36,953 nucleotides of DNA from an uncultured Porphyromonadaceae bacterium (GTDB lineage: Bacteria; Bacteroidota; Bacteroidia; Bacteroidales; Muribaculaceae). Location: positions 1 through 36,953 of the forward strand of contig CAMJZI010000011.1 in the NCBI GenBank assembly GCA_946410185.1, read 5' to 3'. The notes below the pieces were generated by a model. That model was given only the letters and a program-made list of their open reading frames with translations. It did no database searches and was not told the DNA's origin. A program made the position numbers and the translations under genes. Below, piece after piece: positions 32,602-36,953 of the stretch; position 1 is the stretch's first letter; the number at the start of each line of letters is the position of its first letter.

Positions 32602-34566
32602 ATGAAAGACGAAGAAATCATTGTTCAAGAACAGCAAGACGAGATCGCGCTGCCCGAGAATGCCGCTCGCGAACTCAAGCCCGGGGAGAAATATGTCCCC
32701 ATCTTGAAGCCCGACAAGACGTATCCCGAGATTACGCCCTACTCGGTCTCGCTGGGTCTGATCATGGCGGTCATCTTCAGTGCCGCGGCAGCCTATCTGG
32801 GCCTTAAGGTGGGCCAGGTGTTTGAGGCTGCTATTCCCATCGCTATCATCGCTGCCGGCATCGGTGCGGTGACCAAGCGCAAGAACTCGCTGGGCGAGAA
32901 TGTCATCATCCAGTCGATTGGTGCCGCTTCGGGCATTATCGTGGCAGGAGCCATCTTTACCCTGCCCGCCCTCTACATCCTGCAGGCCGAGTATCCCGAG
33001 ATCACCGTCAACTTCCTTGAGGTGTTCCTCAGCTCGCTGCTGGGCGGCTGTCTGGGCATTTTGTTCTTTATCCCCTTCCGCAAGTACTTTGTGAGCGACA
33101 TGCACGGCAAGTTCCCGTTCCCCGAGGCCACCGCAACCACCCAGGTGCTCGTGAGCGGCCAGAAGGGTGGCGATCAGGCGCGCCCGTTGCTCATCGCCGG
33201 ACTCGTGGGCGGTCTGTACGACTTCCTGCTGTCGACCTTCGGCTGGTGGAAAGAGGTGCTCACCACCCAAGCCATCCCGGCCATGCAGACGTTTACCGAC
33301 AACGTGAAAATGGTCTTCAAGATCAACACCGGTGCCGCCGTGCTGGGTCTGGGCTACATCATCGGCCTGCCCTACGCGTTCATCATCTTTGCCGGTAGTG
33401 CCTTCATCTGGTGGGTCATCGTTCCCTTGCTGGGCATGAATCCCGACTTTGCCCAGATGGCACCTGAGGACATCTTTGCCGGCGGAGCCCGCTACATTGG
33501 TATCGGCGGTATCGCCATGAGCGGTATCATCGGCATCGTCAAGTCGTGGGGCGTTATCAAGAATGCCGCTGGTCTGGCAGGCCAAGCCTTTAAGGGTCAG
33601 GGCCAGGACGTGCAGGTTGAGCGCCATCAGCGCGACATCTCGATGAAGGTGCTCGTGTTCGCCCTGCTGGCAGCGCTGGCAGTTACCTTTGTGTTCTTCT
33701 ACATTGGCGTGATTCACAACCTGGTTCAAACGATTGTTGCCTTCTTGGTTGTGCTGGTTATCGCCTTCTTGTTCACAACTGTGGCCGCTAACGCCATCGC
33801 CATCGTGGGTAGCAACCCCGTGAGCGGTATGACCCTGATGACCCTTATCGTGGCCAGCGTGATCTTCGTCGCCATCGGTCTTGAGGGTTCCAAGGGCATC
33901 GTTGCTGCCATGGTTATCGGTGGTGTTGTGTGCACCGCTTTGTCGATGGCTGGCGGCATGGTCACCGATATGAAGATCGGTTACTGGATTGGTACCACAC
34001 CCGCCAAGCAGCAGACGTGGAAGTTTGTCGGCACCCTCGTGTCGGCAGCCACTGTCGGCGGTGTAATGATGATTCTGAACAAGGCCTACGGTTTCACCGG
34101 CCCCAACGCCATGGTGGCTCCCCAGGCCAACGCCATGGCCGCTGTCATCAAGCCCTTGATGATGGGTGGCGAGACCCCCTGGTTACTCTACGGTGTGGGC
34201 GCTATCCTCGCCCTGCTGCTCAACTGGCTCAAGGTGCCTGCCCTGCCCTTCTCGCTGGGTATGTTCATCCCCTTGCAGTTGAATGCCCCGCTGCTTGTCG
34301 GCGCCATCATCAGCTGGTTCGTCGGCAGCCGCAGCAAGGATGAGAAGGTTAACGCCGCACGCAAGGAGCGCGGCACGCTGTTGGCCAGCGGTTTCATCGC
34401 CGGTGGTGCCCTGATGGGCGTCGTCAGCGCAGCGATGATCTTCTTCGGCTTCAAGTACACCAGCCCGCTGGGCGAGACCGCCAGCAACATTCTGGCCATC
34501 GTGATGTACATCGCCCTCATCCTCTTCCTGGCCGTCTCCTGCCTGCGCGCCAAGAAGGAGAGCTAA
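32602..34566 (+). CDS. OPT-family oligopeptide transporter
   Basis: A 654-aa polytopic inner-membrane protein of the OPT superfamily (oligopeptides or metal-siderophore chelates, usually proton-driven). Around 14-16 hydrophobic helices are visible. The first follows 'YPEITPYSVSLGLIMAVIFS', a family signature, then 'AAYLGLKVGQVFEAAIPIAI'. Also typical are 'FPFPEATATTQVLVSGQKGG', 'WWVIVPLLGMNPDFA', 'YIGIGGIAMSGIIGIVKSWG' and 'FTGPNAMVAPQANAMAAVIK'. The N-terminal ~45 residues are cytoplasmic and charged. Exact substrate cannot be read from sequence. It is divergent from the secreted-protein gene and has its own terminator. A near-consensus TATCTTCG (32532-32539) may be its -7 box. Confidence 0.94.
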   Translation: MKDEEIIVQEQQDEIALPENAARELKPGEKYVPILKPDKTYPEITPYSVSLGLIMAVIFSAAAAYLGLKVGQVFEAAIPIAIIAAGIGAVTKRKNSLGENVIIQSIGAASGIIVAGAIFTLPALYILQAEYPEITVNFLEVFLSSLLGGCLGILFFIPFRKYFVSDMHGKFPFPEATATTQVLVSGQKGGDQARPLLIAGLVGGLYDFLLSTFGWWKEVLTTQAIPAMQTFTDNVKMVFKINTGAAVLGLGYIIGLPYAFIIFAGSAFIWWVIVPLLGMNPDFAQMAPEDIFAGGARYIGIGGIAMSGIIGIVKSWGVIKNAAGLAGQAFKGQGQDVQVERHQRDISMKVLVFALLAALAVTFVFFYIGVIHNLVQTIVAFLVVLVIAFLFTTVAANAIAIVGSNPVSGMTLMTLIVASVIFVAIGLEGSKGIVAAMVIGGVVCTALSMAGGMVTDMKIGYWIGTTPAKQQTWKFVGTLVSAATVGGVMMILNKAYGFTGPNAMVAPQANAMAAVIKPLMMGGETPWLLYGVGAILALLLNWLKVPALPFSLGMFIPLQLNAPLLVGAIISWFVGSRSKDEKVNAARKERGTLLASGFIAGGALMGVVSAAMIFFGFKYTSPLGETASNILAIVMYIALILFLAVSCLRAKKES

Positions 34567-34636
34567 GCATTAGGCGTTAGGTTTTAGGGGCATCCACATC
34601 CTAGGGCCACTCGCTAAGACACTAAAATAATAATTG

Positions 34637-34668
34637 TAGAGACGCGAAACATTGCGTCTCTATTTTTT
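34637..34668 (+). terminator. Terminator of the OPT gene
   Basis: TAGAGACGC (34637-34645) and GCGTCTCTA (34654-34662) form a 9-bp perfect stem with an 8-base loop, followed by six T. It begins ~70 bases after the OPT stop. Confidence 0.9.
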
Positions 34669-34687
34669 CTTTTAAAACGACATATTA

Positions 34688-34719
34688 TTTGGTATTTTGG
34701 CGGGAAAATGTTTTCTTTG
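34688..34719 (+). promoter_or_regulatory. Candidate promoter of the 650-aa LRR gene
   Basis: TTTG (34688-34691), a 20-base spacer and TTTCTTTG (34712-34719), one mismatch to TAnnTTTG; the leader would be about 75 bases. Confidence 0.5.
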
Positions 34720-34802
34720 CAGATAGGTTACTTGTCAATCTGTAATTTTTTAAAGCTCTTTCTTTAACCTGAACAATTATTAATCACAAAAAATATCGCG
34801 TT

Positions 34803-36755
34803 ATGAAACATTTATTCTTACCCATTGTGTTGCTGATGTCACTGCTGTTACCAGCCACATCCCAAGCCTATGACTTTGAGGTAGACGGTATTTACTATGA
34901 TATCAACGGTAACGAGGCGACAGTAGCACGGTCCCCAAATTACAATTACAGCGGTGATGTCGTCATTCCTTCGTCGGTCACCTACCAAGGCACGACCCGC
35001 ACTGTGACCGCCATCGGCAACAGGGCTTTTGTCGGTTGCTATGTGAGTAGTGTCTCCATGCCCAACACTATTCTTGAGATTGACGAGCGGGCATTTTATT
35101 ACTGCGAGAACCTGACGAGTGTGACCATCCCCAATTCTGTCGTCACCATCGGCCAGATGGCCTTCTATTACTGTCCAGCGATGACGAGCGCCATCATCGG
35201 CAATTCAGTGACCACTATCGGCGCATATGCGTTCTATTTCTGCGAGAACCTGACAAATCTCACTCTTAGCAATTCTGTTACCACCATCGGCGATTATGCG
35301 TTTGGCTCTGATAGAAGCTTGACCAGCGTGTCCATACCCGCTTCGGTCACTACAATAGGCAGCAATGCATTTACTGGCTGTAGCGGACTTAAGCACGTGG
35401 AAATCACCGATTTAGCGGCATGGTGCAACATTGATTTTGGGAGTATCAATGCCAACCCGTTGTATTATGCCCAGCACCTATACATGAACGGAAGCGAGGT
35501 AACGAACCTGACCATTCCCAACACCATCACCCAGATTAAAAAATACGCGTTCCGTGGCTGCCTTGGCCTGACCAGCGTCACTATACCTTATGGTGTCACG
35601 GTAATCAACTCCTATTCCTTTACAGAATGCCGCAATCTGACGAGCGTGAATATTCCCAATTCGGTGACCAAGATTGGCTACTATGCCTTCAGTGAATGTA
35701 ACAGCCTACAGAGTATTATGATTCCCGCGTCTGTTACTTCCATTGAGTCGGGTGCATTTGACGCCACTTGGACAGTGGAGAGTATTGTTGTGAATAGCGA
35801 TAATCCTGTCTATGATTCGCGTGATAACTGCAACGCCATTATCGAGACTGCCACCAACACCCTGATTGAGGGCTGCAAGAACACCGTTATCCCCAATACT
35901 GTCACCACTATTGCCTATTTGGCGTTCTCTTATCGTTACAGCTTGACGAGTATCAACATCCCCAATTCCGTCACAACGATAGAAAGCCAAGCCTTCCTGC
36001 TCTGTACTGGCTTGACGAGTTTCCATGTTCCCGCTTCTGTCGTGGAAATAGGTGCGGGGGCTTTTCAGGGATGCTCCTCGCTGACAAACCTTACTGTGGC
36101 AAGCGATAATCCAGTGTTTGATTCCCGCGATAACTGCAATGCCGTCATCGAGACGGCGACCGACATGTTGGTTGTGGGTTGCCAAAGTTCTTTCGTTCCT
36201 AATACCGTTAAGAAGATTGGCGCTTATGCGTTCAACGAATGCAAGCACCTGACTGTGATGGATATTCCCGACGGGGTCACCTCTATCGGGCAGAGTGCCT
36301 TTGAAGAATGCGAGGAACTGAGAAGCCTGTATATCCCTGCAACTGTCACTGAAATCGGCAATTGGGCGTTCGCTGACTGCATGTCCTTGAACGAGGTCTA
36401 TTGTGACATTCCTGACCCGTCAGCAATCTGGATGGGAACTTACGTCTTTGCCCGTTATGGAGAAAACGGTTACGATTATAACGGCCGTGTGCTCCATGTG
36501 CCCGCTGGCACCGTCGAGGCCTATCAGGCCGACAGCCGGTGGAGTGAATTCTTTGAGCGTATCGTCGAGAATACCCCTGCAGGCGACGTTGACGGTAACG
36601 GACATGTTACCATCACCGATGTGACGGCACTGATTGATTTGCTCCTGTCTGGAAACACCAGCCTGGCAGACCATCCTGGTGCCGATGTGGACAACAACGG
36701 CCAAATCAACATCAATGATGTGACTGTACTTATCGATATCCTTCTCGCCCAATAA
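34803..36755 (+). CDS. BspA-type LRR surface protein ending in a dockerin pair
   Basis: A 650-aa secreted protein. A signal peptide (~1-22, cut after SQA) is followed by the 'YDFEVDGIYYDINGNEATVA' opening module. TpLRR/LRR_5 repeats then run to about residue 560 ('IPNSVVTIGQMAFYYC', 'ASVTTIGSNAFTGCSGL', 'IPNSVTKIGYYAFSEC'). Two copies of a 'SDNPVYDSRDNCNAIIETAT'-like insert (about residues 335 and 436) are typical of BspA proteins. Residues 594-650 are a dockerin type I pair ('GDVDGNGHVTITDVTALID' and 'DVDNNGQININDVTVLID') at the very C-terminus. I infer a surface-exposed adhesin or binding protein; the partner of the dockerin is unknown. It is paralogous to the LRR genes at 15787 and 23155. 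Confidence 0.92.
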   Translation: MKHLFLPIVLLMSLLLPATSQAYDFEVDGIYYDINGNEATVARSPNYNYSGDVVIPSSVTYQGTTRTVTAIGNRAFVGCYVSSVSMPNTILEIDERAFYYCENLTSVTIPNSVVTIGQMAFYYCPAMTSAIIGNSVTTIGAYAFYFCENLTNLTLSNSVTTIGDYAFGSDRSLTSVSIPASVTTIGSNAFTGCSGLKHVEITDLAAWCNIDFGSINANPLYYAQHLYMNGSEVTNLTIPNTITQIKKYAFRGCLGLTSVTIPYGVTVINSYSFTECRNLTSVNIPNSVTKIGYYAFSECNSLQSIMIPASVTSIESGAFDATWTVESIVVNSDNPVYDSRDNCNAIIETATNTLIEGCKNTVIPNTVTTIAYLAFSYRYSLTSINIPNSVTTIESQAFLLCTGLTSFHVPASVVEIGAGAFQGCSSLTNLTVASDNPVFDSRDNCNAVIETATDMLVVGCQSSFVPNTVKKIGAYAFNECKHLTVMDIPDGVTSIGQSAFEECEELRSLYIPATVTEIGNWAFADCMSLNEVYCDIPDPSAIWMGTYVFARYGENGYDYNGRVLHVPAGTVEAYQADSRWSEFFERIVENTPAGDVDGNGHVTITDVTALIDLLLSGNTSLADHPGADVDNNGQININDVTVLIDILLAQ

Positions 36756-36840
36756 CAACTGGAAAGAACTCATCAGTACTTGATCGGCAACGATTTACAA
36801 AAGCAAGAGGATGTGTCATCATTCGTGCCTAAAACTTCGA

Positions 36841-36856
36841 TCGGCCTAACGGCCGA
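36841..36856. repeat. Short perfect palindrome
   Basis: TCGGCC and GGCCGA flank a TAAC tetraloop. There is no T run, so a terminator is doubtful; it could be a protein-binding site or RNA hairpin after the LRR gene. Confidence 0.45.
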
Positions 36857-36868
36857 GAAATTAAGCCC

Positions 36869-36876
36869 TAACTTTG
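36869..36876 (+). promoter_or_regulatory. -7-like box at the right edge
   Basis: TAACTTTG is a perfect TAnnTTTG but lacks a -33 partner. Its last base begins the left arm of the 36876-36914 hairpin. Confidence 0.35.
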
Positions 36877-36914
36877 CAGCGATGGAAGTTTGACGAATAA
36901 ACTTTCATCGCTGC
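36876..36914. repeat. 16-bp-stem inverted repeat
   Basis: Left arm 36876-36891 (GCAGCGATGGAAGTTT) and right arm 36899-36914 pair over 16 positions with one G-U, loop of seven. No T run follows, which argues against a simple terminator and for an operator or RNA structure. Confidence 0.75.
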
Positions 36915-36925
36915 ACGGCTTTTAT

Positions 36926-36933
36926 TACCTTTG
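36926..36933 (+). promoter_or_regulatory. -7 box for a gene beyond the window
   Basis: TACCTTTG fits TAnnTTTG. An ATG at 36947 follows by 13 bases; the window ends at 36953, so a gene cannot be confirmed. Confidence 0.4.
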
Positions 36934-36953
36934 TCGTAGTAAGGTAATGATTG

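Noticed and set aside
32476-33729. Minus-strand open frame opposite the OPT gene
   Set aside because: Composition is a typical antisense artefact (His, Gly, Asp, Gln) and the opposite strand is a clear transporter.

Overview
The window reads as a chromosomal segment of an anaerobic Bacteroidota, most likely order Bacteroidales (Muribaculaceae- or Prevotellaceae-like). The evidence is the gene families: a MurF-Alr fusion, GSCFA protein, DUF6089/DUF6242 genes beside uppS-bamA, DUF4492 with cydAB, DUF2027-Smr, BspA-type leucine-rich-repeat (LRR) surface proteins with dockerin repeats, and a PorE-like OmpA-family lipoprotein. Promoters also fit the Bacteroidota consensus (-33 TTTG, 19-21 bp, -7 TAnnTTTG), and Shine-Dalgarno sites are mostly weak. 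The genus cannot be fixed from this sequence alone. I see no rRNA, tRNA, CRISPR array, transposase or phage gene.

Layout. 1-4123 (minus): envelope-biogenesis operon of DUF6242 lipoprotein, DUF6089 barrel, uppS and bamA (bamA runs off the left edge), joined by short gaps or overlapping stop/start codons. 4421-6467: prmC and a GNAT acetyltransferase (minus), divergent from an Lrp/AsnC regulator (plus). 6546-9348 (plus): inositol-monophosphatase-family gene, trpS and a YgjP-like metallopeptidase. 9349-10790: a more AT-rich islet with an AAA_14/DUF4143 ATPase, two tandem promoter repeats and long AT-rich hairpins on either side. 10801-15590 (minus): DUF2027-Smr, a small lipoprotein, and cydB, cydA and DUF4492 (cytochrome bd oxidase). 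15787-19449 (plus): a 1220-aa multi-module BspA-LRR protein.

19683-26730 (plus) is a tightly packed six-gene operon: GSCFA, murF-alr, a second BspA-LRR protein, tadA, a secreted esterase and ansA. It joins cell-wall precursor synthesis and D-alanine supply to tRNA editing and amino-acid/ester hydrolysis, with a surface LRR gene in the middle. 26833-27965 (minus): DUF4332 and aquaporin. 28153-29469 (plus): a nucleotide-sugar dehydrogenase homologue lacking several catalytic residues. 29525-32419 (minus): PorE-like lipoprotein and an unrecognised secreted protein. 32602-34566 (plus): OPT-family transporter. 34803-36755 (plus): a third BspA-LRR protein ending in a dockerin pair. The right edge holds a 16-bp-stem hairpin between two promoter-like boxes.

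Most of the region is core Bacteroidales housekeeping and envelope biology. The most notable departures are the altered UDP-glucose-dehydrogenase active site, the ATPase islet with duplicated promoters, and the three LRR paralogues with different C-terminal modules.
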